64,000 nucleotides of DNA from Pseudoscleropodium purum (taxonomy: Eukaryota; Streptophyta; Bryopsida; Hypnales; Brachytheciaceae): the NCBI GenBank assembly GCA_963969395.1, contig OZ017801.1:14203611-14267610 (forward strand). The letters are read 5' to 3'. This document shows positions 46,549 through 59,900 of the stretch, in pieces. The notes below the pieces were generated by a model. The model did not search any database, was not told where the DNA came from, and saw nothing but the letters and a program-made list of their open reading frames with translations. Each line of letters begins with the position of its first letter. Within the stretch, counting starts at the first letter, position 1. A program made the translations under genes and the position numbers.

Positions 46549-47104
46549 CTCCTCAAAACCCCATAAGGACACCATGTACACTAAGTGTCCAATGGATGAT
46601 AGAGAATCTTTCTATGTAGGATAAAATTTTAGATGTTTATTTTAGAAATTTTATGTAAAAAAAGGAGTTCATGTAGAGTAGTTTGACCTTTAATGAATGC
46701 TCTTGGGTTTTTTTAAACAAATGATTCATACAATTTCAAAAAGGATAATTCACATAGTGACCAACCTATCCTTCTAGAATTAAAGACCCATCATATCCAC
46801 ACTAGGTCAAACCTTAATTCCTAGGTAAACTAACATTTGTGTTTCTAGAGATAACTTTGAGAGCTATACAAAATAGATGAAGTACATCCAAGTATGTTGA
46901 AAAAGAAATTTGTGTCTACTTTGTAGTGATGTGTCTAGACTTGGTCACTCAAAGTGTCATGGTTTTTGTAACAAGGTTCAAAATCAATCCACGTAAGGAT
47001 GGCAAAAAGGAAAACCTACAAAAAATGAAGATGTTGTGTCTTGAATTTATTTTGCCAAAAAAGCTACAAATCAGAAATTCCCACTCCTATAGCTTTCTTA
47101 GGGG
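46549..47104. mobile_element. TTAA-bounded element, 556 bp (copy 3, diverged)
   Basis: It begins CTCCTCAAAACCCC after TTAA (46545-46548) and ends TCTTAGGGG before TTAA (47105-47108). The inverted repeat is poor, but its left border coincides with the end of paralogy at a TTAA. Confidence 0.5.
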
Positions 47105-47116
47105 TTAAGGACTTAA

Positions 47117-47753
47117 CCCCTAAATGCCCAAAGGCATGTTTGGAACTTCTTGAAATTTGCTCTAAATTCAACAAAAAGTCAACATTTTCATAAGTTGTAC
47201 CAATTTCTTTTGAATTGTAACCATACAAATTCAAACTAGACATGTTAGAGATTACATAGGAAAAGAAAACATAACAATATCACTTATAGATTGAAAGATT
47301 ATAATGTTTGATCATGAGGGTGTTGAAACTATGAAAAATTTTCAATTCTCTTTTTGCATGTCAACTCTAAAAAGTTGGTCACTAAAAAAATATGAGGTTG
47401 TAGGGCCTAGCATGCACAACCCCAATCAATTTACAGTTTTTCAAAATCTATTCTACAATTTTTTTAATGAATTTCTACTGTGATTTTTTCTCCAAGATTT
47501 AGTGTATTTGAGGCTCATTTCCAAAAGCCCTCAACACTACAGGAAGTCAAGATTGCAATGGGTATCCTTCCACAAAATCTTGAATAGAAAAATCATAATC
47601 CTTCATTTTTAAGATCAGTTTTTTAATCCTAAAACTAGACTTCAAAAAGAATTCTCCAAAAATATAAACTACTAAAAATAACAATTTGGTTGGACTTTGC
47701 TTAACTTCAAAGTTTTCGAAACACCAGAATCTGGTGCCTCGGGCAGTTAGGGG
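47117..47753. mobile_element. TTAA-bounded element, 637 bp (copy 4)
   Basis: The left end is CCCCTAAATGCCCAAAGG; the right end in reverse complement is CCCCTAACTGCCCGAGGC, so 15 of 18 bases match. It is flanked by TTAA at 47113-47116 and 47754-47757. Confidence 0.75.
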
Positions 47754-48085
47754 TTAAAGGATCCTTCCAAGATTCCTCAAGTATATTTTGAAACTCTTCA
47801 GTCGAAGGATGCAATGTCTTCATAGAGAATCACGCAAGGAGCTTATCAATAAGCCTTCTTATTATCTAGTTCCTCTCATCAAACCATTCCACAATGTCCA
47901 TAGATTACAACATCAAGACAAAAGTAGGTCGGTCAATATAAGTATGAATTGGACAAATTGATGGAAATTCTACAAAAGACTACATTCTGAGACCAGTCCC
48001 AAATTCGAGTGAATAAAACAGGTCGAACACTACGTACATTTGAGGTCTCGGATAGAATAATTTACAGACGAAAACCTCTCATGTG

Positions 48086-48125
48086 GTTGAACTACAAAGT
48101 AGAGAACTCTACTTTGTAGGTCAAC
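48086..48125. other. Near-perfect hairpin just after the ATG14 stop codon
   Basis: The arms CTACAAAGTAGAG (48092-48104) and CTCTACTTTGTAG (48107-48119) are exact complements around a two-base AA loop. GTTGA/TCAAC extends the stem beyond one mismatch. It lies ten bases past the stop codon (minus sense), so it would be in the 3'UTR. Confidence 0.8.
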
Positions 48126-48134
48126 ACCATTAAT

Positions 48135-51100
48135 TTACTTGGTGGCATCAACAAACATTGCTCGCGTCCAGTGCTCTACATCCTCAGAGTTCGAAGGTGG
48201 AGGAGGCAGTCTTGGGTGCTCCACAAGATTCCAACCATCCACAGTGCTATCAGACAAGTTTGGCACAGCTTCGTTGTGCTCGGAATCTGTGTTGTACTCA
48301 TAGTCTTCATTCCAGCTGGTGACCTTCCCAGTGGCTGCTTTCTGGTCCTGCATATACCAACAATTTCATACCAACGCCATCAAATCACATGTAGAGCATG
48401 CTGGTCCTGCATAAACCAACAATTTCGTACCGACGCCACCAAATCAAATCAAATTTCATGTCAATTTAGAACTGATGGCTACTAAAATTGAAAAGTAGGA
48501 GTCAATTGCAGCAAGATCCACCAACTATGAGAGAATAGTACACATAAAATGGCAGAGACAGATAAGATAGACGGGAACAGCAAGAGAGAAGTGAGAAGAT
48601 ATGCACCAAGGATTCTGGGGAGAACCGACTTCCTTCCGACAGAGTTGGCAGGACACCCAGGCGAGTTAAGGGACCTTCTGAAAGACCAAATCTGCCGTTA
48701 GGCTGTTGGTTACGTCTGCTAGACCTGAACACAGTGAACATGTTCAATAGAATATCACTAGTTCGTCAGTACCCTTACAACCCCATGTAAGTCATAGTAG
48801 GAAACTAGCAAGGTTGCCAATAACGACAGGCACTAAGTGTTAAGACGACACTAAAAAATGGTAGGTACATGATCCAATTCCTAAGGTAACCACTATTACC
48901 AACAGCTCATCTATTTGTACAATTATTCGCATGTGGTGTAAGCATGAATGTATACGGCGACTGATCTTGGAATGGAAATAGGCTTGTCTACTAACACTTA
49001 CAGTGCTCTACAATCTCACACTCCAAAATTGCCTAGCAATTCGAAACATACATATAAACATTTTGATCTCAACAGATTTGGCTCTTGAACCGAAAAATCT
49101 CTCCACAACTCTAGAGTGATCTCCCAAAAGTCACACTCCTACTTACGTTCAAATGCTCTCAGTGACGCAAATAGAATCCTTGCAAGTTGGTAAAGTCCAC
49201 TCACATCATGCATCAGCAGTGACTATAAACCCAGAGACACCCAACGGGACACAAAATAACACTCGGGCAGTAAGAAAAGAAAGATTTTGATATTCAGAAA
49301 GGAAAACTAACTTTGATCGCATCTCTTTTGAGGAGAGGATAATGAGGAGCTCGGCGAAAGCGTCGAAGATCGGCATGTCCGGAGGCACTGAAAGAGAAAG
49401 CTGTCCAAAAGCAAATGCACAGAGACATCCCACACTCCTGCGCAGATGTTTGATGCCTTTTTGGACATCTACGTAGGATTCTCGAGGCCCACTTGAAGTT
49501 CCATAGTTCACGAGACTCGCTGTGCTCTCGACTGTATCAATTCGTGGGCTCTCCAGAGATGAAAAGCCTAAGTTGCTACCAACGCTCTTGCTGAGCTCAA
49601 AGCCTTCATCCCCAGAGGAACCGCGTCCACCATGGCGCGGAAGAAACAAAGGAAACTCCTCACTAAACCGGAAAGAATGACAACTTAAGTACAAATAACA
49701 TACAGGTAAGTTTTAAAATAAAATCACTGATAACTGATGAACAGGTAGCTTAACAGTTCTGATACACGAGAATATTTAAAGACTAATGCCTGCGTCAAAA
49801 ATTGTACCATTCCCATCGGCTAGTGGACTCACTACATACATGCACAGCAGAAGCACAACACCAGCAGCAGAGTACATCTCAATTAATGCTTCACTGCAAT
49901 TGCAACAGCAGGAAGTGATATGTCAAAGCCTCAGCAGTATGTTCACCTTCGAGAAGCTGGCTTTGAGTCAGAATACGAAGCCCTTTGCCACACACGTGAT
50001 GACGATGCCTGCACCATCATCAAAATTAAATTCGTTCAAAAGAATATCAAAATTAAAAGGCACTTACATTCTTGATTGGCATGTTTACACACATACATCG
50101 TCAACAACCAATTATGAGTTGAGGATAAATACCACCGCAAACAAGCTCACAGAAATGGAATCTGTCCCAATATAATGACATACAATTAAAATTCTAGATC
50201 GAGTCGGATTAAACACTTTAAATCGGGTGCCACACTTTGTCTTTCACATTTCAGTAGATTAAAGAACAAAGCACGTGAGCTCACTTACCGCAAAACCAGA
50301 GCTATGTAAAAGAGGCCCAGATAAATAGCGTGCTGCCATGTTGACTAGTTGAACCAGATACCTGCTCAAAATTCATAAATAAAATATGGGTGAACACCTT
50401 ATACTTGCACACAATGATCTGCACCTTAGAAGAATAAGCAGGCTGCTTACAAAAAGCCGTTGTAGACTGTTTTCAAAAAGAACCTTTTTGAAATCCGAAG
50501 TCAGTGGCACTTGTATATCTCACTTGGAATTTACAGATTGAATGATGGTTAAATGAAATTCTGCTTCATTTTTATACTAATTTGGTGTACTAAATGGAAG
50601 GTTACAAATGACTTACCCTAACGATGCTGCAAGTTCCGTATGTGGAGTGGACAGTGGGTCATCCCCAATGGGCAGGCGCGCACCACAAATTCGAACAGAT
50701 CGCTGTCCATTTAGGCTTCCTTCCCACTTCTGACGCTCATCAACTGTGACCTACACCCACGAAATGACCACTTAGTCTTTGCAAGATAAACAACACCTGC
50801 TACTATCTGTTTGTGATGGTGAAATAATGCCCTTATTCGTTCTGAAACAGTGTTTTTGCTGCAAAGATGCAATCTTTTCTACCAATAATTTCAGCATCAA
50901 GCTCCCACACATTTTAAATATTCAGTTGAAGTTCATAATATCCTAGAGTAATACACATCTTGTACCGTTTCCGCTGAAGCACAAAAAGAATGTGGAGAAC
51001 AAAATTTTTGAAGAACTGGCCCACTTCCGAAGTAGTTTGTTCTATTATCAGGCGAGCAAATGAGCCCACAAACATGCCAACCAAGGACTGGACGAACAGA

Positions 51101-52785
51101 AAGAAATAATTCTAACGTAAGCCATATCCGACTTCGCAAAAAGAACATGAGCTCCAGATTGTGCACAAAAAGACATTGCTTGACTCACTGTTCATCGATT
51201 TCAAGTGTTTCCAAGCAAATTCTCAAGAATGTTATGTTCCTTCGTGCATGAGAAGTCAATAACTGTTTCCTCAGGCCAATTCAGAAAAGCGCCAAAAATA
51301 CTCACAGAACTTCGACGAAGAGGCAAAATTTTGCAAAGTTGTCTGAAGATCGTCCTCCGCTTCTGATATAACTCAGATGCCACTGACGTCTGCCAAAAAA
51401 AAGGGGAACAGAACGTCAAATCACATGTAAGCATTACATCACTCATCTGCAACATTGACTTTTGTCACTACTAATGAATCTCTTCGCACCTGCAAATACA
51501 CCATCCATTCGTACTACAGCTTTCTATGAGGAAAAGCTGTACCATTCTTGATATAATACACATGGCAGCGAAAGAAGGATCGAAAAAAGAAGTAATAACA
51601 CGCTGTACTGGCTGGAGATGTTATAAAACCTCAAAAGCGGAAATAGATCAAAGAAATATTACAATACGAAGATACATCCATAGCAATGAATTTACTCACA
51701 TGAACAAGGGACTGCGCACGAATCAAATCAGGATAGTATCGTGCCAACAGTTCGGCTCTCTTCTTCTCCAACTGCAAAAATCATGAACGACGGTTACATC
51801 TGTGTTTCATAGACCATGAAATTTGCAAAAATTAAAATTAAAACTATAACGTGGTAATAAATTACAGAAACTCAAAGTCATCAACAATTGCAAGGCTTCT
51901 AGAGTAACCACCTGGACAGAAGCAGAAGAAAGAACCCGAGTTCGAGTATCTAAATCATATAGTATTTGTTCGTGTTTCGTTTTCTCTGATCAATGAACAC
52001 AGTATTAGCAAATACTCGTAGAAACAGGGGTAAGCATGTAGTAAGCCAATTCAAGTCCAAGCCAAACAAAAAGAAAGTTGCAACTCATTACCAAACAAAT
52101 AGAGGAACCCCAAACCCGTGAATACCTTGCAAAAGATCCTCCTTGCATTGCCGCAGGCGTTCTGTGAGCTGCGCCTTGCGCTCTGTGTGCTCCACACGCC
52201 AGTGTTGCTGTAGATCAGCCTCCCGCTAAACACAAATCCACCAAAAACTCTCCAAATCAACCACCACTCCCCAAAGACCGAAAATTCCAAAGCGCAAAAG
52301 CAAAAATACAGAGCCCTAATTTAAGCATTCAGGGGACTCAAATTTCCACCAAAACCCAAGGACTCTCCCCCATTCCCTTGGTAACAAAATCTTCAAATCA
52401 TGCAAACTGCAACGTCACAGAAAATGTCATAAAAAACCCAAAAGGGGTACAAATCTCACTTCCAAGCCCTAGAAGTGTACCGACCAAACCAAATCACGTT
52501 ACCTTCGCAATGAGCTCCTCATCTAAGCGGCCACGCAGCACGTCACGCTCCTGTGTCAAATTCTTCACCAATTTGTACCGTTCCAGCAGCCTGACCCAAC
52601 CCAACCCAACCATGAAATTCACACCATTCCAACCCTGAAATTCTCCCAAACCCAGCGACAAATAAACAGATACCAACCCGAAAGATTGCTGGATTGCGTT
52701 ATTACCTGTAATTGATGCAAGTCGGGCACACCGAAGGTAAGTTGACGCTGTCGCAGATCCCACACACGCAGCTCCTTCTCGCCAT
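48135..52785 (-). CDS. ATG14: ATG14/UVRAG-family autophagy protein, 12 exons, intact
   Basis: Twelve exons (minus): 52785-52706, 52590-52503, 52225-52126, 51985-51912, 51771-51700, 51389-51306, 50750-50617, 50361-50289, 50008-49947, 49662-49312, 48715-48607 and 48347-48135. All phases agree; the total is 1440 nt, 479 aa. The N-terminus MARRSCVCGICDSVNLPSVC has two CxxC pairs typical of Atg14/Barkor-type proteins. A coiled coil follows (ERYKLVKNLTQERDVLRGRL to LEKKRAELLARYYPDLIRAQ). Then come ICGARLPIGDDPLSTP, ELAASLG, a BATS-like C-terminal half, and the plant-type ending PPPPSNSEDVEHWTRAMFVD. In Arabidopsis, ATG14a/b direct the class III PI3-kinase VPS34 complex to autophagosome-forming membranes. 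Length is near the plant norm. VPS38/UVRAG is the alternative, but the N-terminal cysteine motif favours ATG14. Confidence 0.85.
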
Positions 52786-52999
52786 GCCCGACTTGCAAAT
52801 ACTACTCGCAGTCCTGTTGCAATCGAAACTCGTTGCTAAAATGTTATTTCAATGGCGGATCTCGCACGCATCCAATTGGGAATTCTAGTTGAAATCCACA
52901 ATTGGTGAAGGTTTTGGTAATTATCCGAAGGCATGCGACTGACATCGAGAAGAGCGACGGATTGCGCGTCAATTGCATTCGAATACTCTGACCCTATGG

Positions 53000-55900
53000 A
53001 AGGAATTCATGCACGTTTTGGATGAAAGTGAAATCATCCAAAACGACTGTTGGGGGGATGAAGCACTTCAATTCACTTGGCGGGGACGACGGTAGGCATG
53101 TTGAAATTCCTAAGCTCTAAAGAAATTTTAAAGAAATTTTAGACAATTTGATTGTAATCAATAGTTTGATCTAGGATTATATATATTTTCATTTTATAAT
53201 AATTGTATATTACTTTTATCATGAGTTACTTTATTTTATTTTGTTACTCAAGTAAATTTAAGTGGTGCAAGAGTTTGAATATTAGGATATGTTTTCTTAC
53301 TAATTGAATGAATTTTAGATAAATGTGGTTTAATTAATATGAACATTTGAATGAAAGATAGATGAATATGGATGTAAGTTTGATGTTAATGATACTATTT
53401 TAGATAGAAGAATCAATAATAATCTAGACTTCTTTATATCAAATGTTCATAAAGTGTCACAAAATAGTATAAACTTCTAAGCTAGTGTGTTTTATAAATT
53501 TGCATGATTCTTGTCAAGGAGCATTAATTGAATTAGGTTAATTATTTCATATTTTTATTTTTTTTAATTATAAAATTTTTACTACTTAGCATAATTTATA
53601 TTTGAATAGATAAAAGTATACTAAAGTGAATATGAAAACACAATACATTTATTAAATGATCATCAACAAATTTTGCTTGTGCATATTATAATGCAACATT
53701 CATTGTAGGAAAAAAATATTAAAATTGAGTCGCATTTATATCAATCTATGATGTATCATCAATTGACATATATTACAAAAGATGGCAAATAAATTTTCTG
53801 TTTGTGCTACTAATTATCTTATTTTTTGGACTTCATAAACTTCAAAGCTTAGGGAGGGCACTCCCTCTTAGAAAATGTGATGGCCTGTAATAATGACCTA
53901 TTTTATGAGGAGCTATTTATAAGCATAATGGATTATAATACATGATTTTTTTTACATGATAAATGTTAGCATTTTGGAGCCCCCTATTGGTATTTATAAT
54001 TTCTCATTTGGATTCTTTAAATATACCCTATTTTACTTATAAATAATTTTTCTACAAGTGCTTTGAAATTGTCAAAGTGCATAGCAAGTCTATTAGCGCT
54101 TCTTAAAACACATATGCAAAAGAAAAAAAAAGGGAAGAAAGGAAAGAAAGGCAAACATGATGAATGCTACTAAAGAACAAATCAAGAACTAAGAATAAAC
54201 CAAGCCTATGTCTAGTAATACATTTCATAAGTCACATTTTCATACACAGTTACTACATATTCCCTCCCATGCCTTCTCAATGGCAATTCAATCCAATAAT
54301 TGAACCCTAAACTTTTGATACTACACATTGGATACGGAGTACTTTATTGGATTCGTACACAAGAGTGAAGTTGAAGCCATTTGTGAAGTATTGTGTTCAA
54401 AATAGAAAGGCATATTTTTCATCCCCATTCATAGCTTTAGAGCCTCTATAACCTATAGCCCTTTCTTTTTCTAGTATCCCTTCTTGTGTATGCTATTTTA
54501 TGTGTACTATTTACATAATTCTATAGTATTATACATAATCCTATATTACATATAATTTTGTTTTACACTTTTAAAGTACCCTATAATAAATGTAATTTGT
54601 TTACAAATTTTACATAGAATAAATGCATTAGATCCTATATTTTATTGCATGTAGTTCCTACGTTTTTAATAATGTCCCCAGCATCAAAGGAATATTTACA
54701 ATGATCTTTTAATAGCACATTTTGCAATGTCATTACCATTCTTGAATAAATAACAATATACTTAAGTAATCAATTGACATCATAATACATCTTTTATTCC
54801 AAACTTTTGAAATTAAAAAATTATTATTTTTCTTTATATTTCAAAAAACAATCCAAAAGAGTTTTCTTATTACTTTGTATCACTCTTTTGCATATATTTG
54901 CTCATTTTGATTTATTTATTGTCACTTTCTTCAAAAAAAAATATAGTCTAGACAATAATCTATTCTACAGCACTTCAATTCATTTACAAATTACAAAAAA
55001 TAGAAATTACACTTACAAACTATAACTTGATTTGGAATATTTTTATATTTCAACAACATATAATCTCATAATTTTGAATTTCAATCCAAAATATTGTTTC
55101 TACAAAGATTTTAATTTATTCAAGTATAGCACTTGATATCAAAGTTTGTATGCTATCCTTAATATTTAGATTTTTATCTTTTGACCTTCATATCTCTTAC
55201 TTTATACCTCCAAAACTTAATTAGATTGAAATTTTAAATTTATAGACGTACAAGTACCACTGATCTACCAATAATAGGATAGGATTCACATCATTGAATT
55301 ATTCAAAGGTACTCATTTCTTACAAGTGACAAAAAAATGCAAGATGTACAATGATGTCAATTGATTTTATCCTTTTACCTTCATAAGATTTAAGCACCCA
55401 AAATAATCATCTAAAGGCACAAAATGCATTTATTTCAAGTGGTGATTCAAGGTGCACATCACTTAGAAAGTTAAAAGAGAGACATGCATTTTTTCTATAC
55501 CACAATTATAGGAGTCATAGTTAGGAGGGAAAAGTTCAAGTATGTGACTACTTGCTACAACAATACAAGAGCTGGTTCAACAAACTTGCTATATTTTCTT
55601 CTTCACTCAAAACCATAAAAAACAAAAATATTTCTCCTATTGTAAGCACATCATCAATTGACTACTCACTATATCTTTTCAAAACACAACTAATTGGTTA
55701 ATTGAACTCTACAAGACAATTATGATATTACATGGCAAAAAAACCATCTTGTATCACATCAACAATCTTATTCACAAAACAAAAACTTGTGTGACCAATT
55801 AAGTGTACAAAACTATACCACTACTCTTGCTAATATTCTTTTCTTCACAAATGTATTTGACAAGGTTAACTTCTAATGACCTAAGAGGGATGTACATTCA

Positions 55901-56900
55901 AAATGGATCAAAACTATTATGAACTTGAGCATTTTGTTTGCTCATTTTTTCTTGACATTAGATAAAATACAACCATAGGATCTCAAAGTTCTCATTGGAG
56001 TGAGTACTTAAAAAAAATTAGATTATTTGACTACATAGTTTAGTGAATATTTAAGTTTAAAGTTTATTAATTTAAGTCAATGGAAAAACAATGCACTTTA
56101 GAGAAGCATATCTTAGTTAGAATATTTTAAAATGATACCTTTTTGTGCTTAGAGAAAGAAAAGATTCCACAAGGCAAAGTTTAACTTAGAATTTGATGAA
56201 ACTACCATCATTGGATTCACAACACAATCTCTTTTCTATATTAAAAAAAACTCAAATTTTGAGAATAGGCAATTCAAAAAAGAAGGGCAGTGATCAGAAA
56301 ATGGTCATTATAGGCTAACTATGACTCCAACTCAATTGATTTTCTACCGACAAGTCTCTGAGGTTATATGTTCCACAGTTCAAAGAATGCATGGGATGGT
56401 CAAACTTCCTGCATCCTGTAGATACCAATAATACTATTGAGCATGTAACTGGAAAGGTTCATCTCTTGGCAATCCTACTTTAAAAGTTTAATATTGGAGG
56501 TCCATAGGGTGCCCATTTAAGAGCTGAAAATCAATTTGGGGAGGTTAGACATCTTGAAATATTTTCCAGTAAATTTCCTTGAAAGACAAATGGAATTGGC
56601 ATCTAACCCAAGTCATTTCATATTTTTGAAGCTTTCTGAAATTAGTTATGAATTTCTGAAGTTGAAACGCAGTAGTCCCTAAAAGCATACACCTCCTGAA
56701 ATGTACCTCTGCATTAGACGCTTCTATGGACCTACCTTACATACAGGAGCCTGCTCTTGAACCAAAGTTGGGAACATAAGAGAACTCTCAGCTGCACCAG
56801 CGGACATGAACCTTGTAGATAAAAAATTGTGAAATGAAAAGTCGCGAATGCTGATCTGGTTCGAAATTGGCCAGAAGCTCGAATCTCAAGCAATTCAAGG
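53000..56900. other. AT-rich intergenic DNA between ATG14 and the WD40 gene
   Basis: Very AT-rich and without a gene, RNA or bounded repeat that I can name. 52786-53050 is the ATG14 upstream region; its first about 110 bp recur near 62412-62515. Confidence 0.55.
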
Positions 56901-56904
56901 ACAT

Positions 56905-59900
56905 CTACAAACGGGATTTCGGTTGCCTTGTTATTTCCTTAGTAGATAACGTCAAGTCTTCTTCTTCAGTCAATGCAGACTTCTTCATTTGTCCAATCAG
57001 CAACAATGATCCAGCCTGAGGAGATTACCATGAAATTAGCAAATGGTATGCAACTAATTTCAACAATGAATACAACCAAAAGTCATCGGGAACTGCGAGA
57101 ATGTATCAGCAAAAGGTATTCCGAGACCTGAGTTCCAGCAAGTAGATAGTCATTTTTAGGGTGGGAAGCGATGGCCACCACTGGTTCTGAAGTTTGAAGC
57201 TGCTTCTTCCACTTTTCTTCACTGGCGGTATGTTCTAAATGACTGCCATATAAGGAAATAGACCAATCAATCTCGGAACAGTAATGTGAAAGTCCACACA
57301 CAAATCTAATATCGAACGTCAAAAAACAAAAGCTTTCACCCCAGAGATATTCGCGAATAGTTCTACCAACCGGTTATTATTCACCGAGCACTGTGATACT
57401 GGACCAGGCGCGAAGTCCAAAACGTTGATCTCATTCTCCATCATGCACCCCACAGCGTAGACCTGCACAAAACGAGCAAATAATATTTGAGCATTAAGGT
57501 CAACATTGCTAAGAATTTAGTCATCTGACCAGAAGGACAAAAATCCGATGCGAAATCTCGTCAGGAAACAGATATGTAAAAACTACTCGCACCTGAAGTT
57601 CTTAGTGATATTAAACACGAGTTAGAGGTTGATTGACAGCATAGCTTACAGGGTAGGATGTAAGCCAAGCGGGTCTTCTACGCTGAACAATTGACGAAGG
57701 TGAAAAATCCTGGTTTCTGCTCTGACATGAGTATTCCAGAGATTAGCCCAAAGTGCAATTGAAAATACCAAAATGATAACAATATGTTTGTCGGTATTCG
57801 TAAACGACGAAGACGTCGAAAGATATTCTCCAACGCCCGCCCACTCGCAGTACCATTGAACCAATATCGTAAAATTTTGTCAAATAATAGGTCAAGGTAC
57901 TTACACCCATGAATAAGGAGGACAATGAATATGTGACACAGAGAAATCCAGGAGATCGAGAACACCTGACCTGCCAAGTCATGAATTTAAAGAATGTTAA
58001 GAACTCGTCTGTTTATTTCAACATCCAGCGTAATCGATATTAAAACTTACTGCCAAAAATTGGTCCACACCCCAAGGAAAGGAAAGTTGCAGCTCATCAG
58101 GAGGTCAGAAACTTTTACATAGTACTTAATGTACGCACTTACCATCCATTATTAAGATGAAATCCTAGGTGGTGTCCACAGGAAGGATTCAAAGAAATAG
58201 AGTGTACGGAGCTATTTCCAATATTAGCTTGGGCCTGCAGCAAAAATCAAATGGATGTCGTTGATTAATCTGCCTCTTAATTCTAAGACATGAGGCAACA
58301 CATACAAAGAAATAGTTTAATAAAAGCAAGATCTGCTGGAAATCAACCCGGCATAAATGCTGAGACTAAAGTACACCAAAAGGCTAAACAGTTACGATAA
58401 AGAAATCTCACCTTTAAGTCAGGGATGCCTTCAAGAAGTTTGGCTACTCGGATTGATCTTAGCGGAGTATGATAACCCTACACTTCAAAAAACACTAGCT
58501 TAATCAAATTTCATAAGGGTCGACATGTTATTGCGCGTAGAGTAAAATCTAAGGCTCGCATAGCCTGTCAGAACTACATGTCAGAAAGTCGTCATAAAAT
58601 CAGAGTTCCAACTAGAACTTGTTCTATTTCAAAAGTTGTTTCTATATAATCATCTCATGAGGCAAACCCCAGACTTCGCAAATAATTTAGTCTGTATCTT
58701 GATTCATAGGTTGCTTTCATATCTTCATAGATTCATAGGTTGAAATTTCTTATACTATAAATACAGCACTCGTTTGCAGGTGAGGATTCGAAGCATCAGA
58801 TACCTCTTCTGCTGTGACAAAAGCAGCAGAATTTTTTCCTCCTCGGAGATCCCAAAGATTGATAAGGCCCTCTTCACTTCCCGCGAGAACAAGCTGCACT
58901 CCAAAAACGACAAAAACATTAAAACAAACTTGTTCAGAGTGATCTGCTTTCGAGAGCATATACCCAAAATTGGCCCATGTCAAGAGTAAACCATATCATT
59001 ACAGAAAATAATCATTTCAAATTCACCAGAGTAAACGTCTATTAATTCAGATAAATCTATATTCAGTCTGTAGCCATCAAGACTTGCTACCTCCAACTGA
59101 TAAGAAAGTCATGGAGGTATTTCTGAGCAATTTTCCTACAGTATTAATTACAAGAGAATCAATGAAAGAGAAGATCCATCACAAGTGAGAAATTATTGGC
59201 AAAGATCTACGCATTATTCTGTGGTGAGGGAGAAGTATTTAGTTACATGTTCGTCTTTTGAGAGCTGGAGAGTATTGAGATCACCTCCACCAGCGGATGC
59301 AAGAAGGGACATAGTAGGAAATCTCCCAACCCTTCTATCCCAAACATGCACTCTCTTATCATTCCCACAAGCAAGCATCCTGAAGAACGACAGCGTTCAG
59401 TGAGATACAGGTTTGAGTCTAATGAGACTTCAAAATAAATTCGACAAAGTTTTAGTTGCATTGCCGACGGAAGAAGTTTCATGATGTTGACAAAACTAGC
59501 AGCTAAAAATGTTCACAACAATTTCGAAGTCTATATCTGAGAAACATACCTTTGTTTGTTATTTGCACAGTAAGAGAGATCGAAAAGACAAGCAGCCTGT
59601 CCTCTTTGAGGACTTGGTTTAAATTGCAGGGTCTGAGGATTCAATAGAGTTCAAATTACGCGAATAACAAAAACAGGTAAACCATTTAGAGAGAAGGAGT
59701 CCGCGAGTAATATAACTCCTTTTTATTAAGCAAGCATTCCGTTATGTCATGCAACCAGAACTTCAAAAATGAAGCCTTCCATACGCAGGAACCCTCACAT
59801 GTGAGAGCTATTGAGAGAAAAATTCGGAACGTCATCCCTGGCAAAGTGCATGCTAAATTCAATATGTAGTAAATGAAGAACAGGGAAATATCCACTCCAC

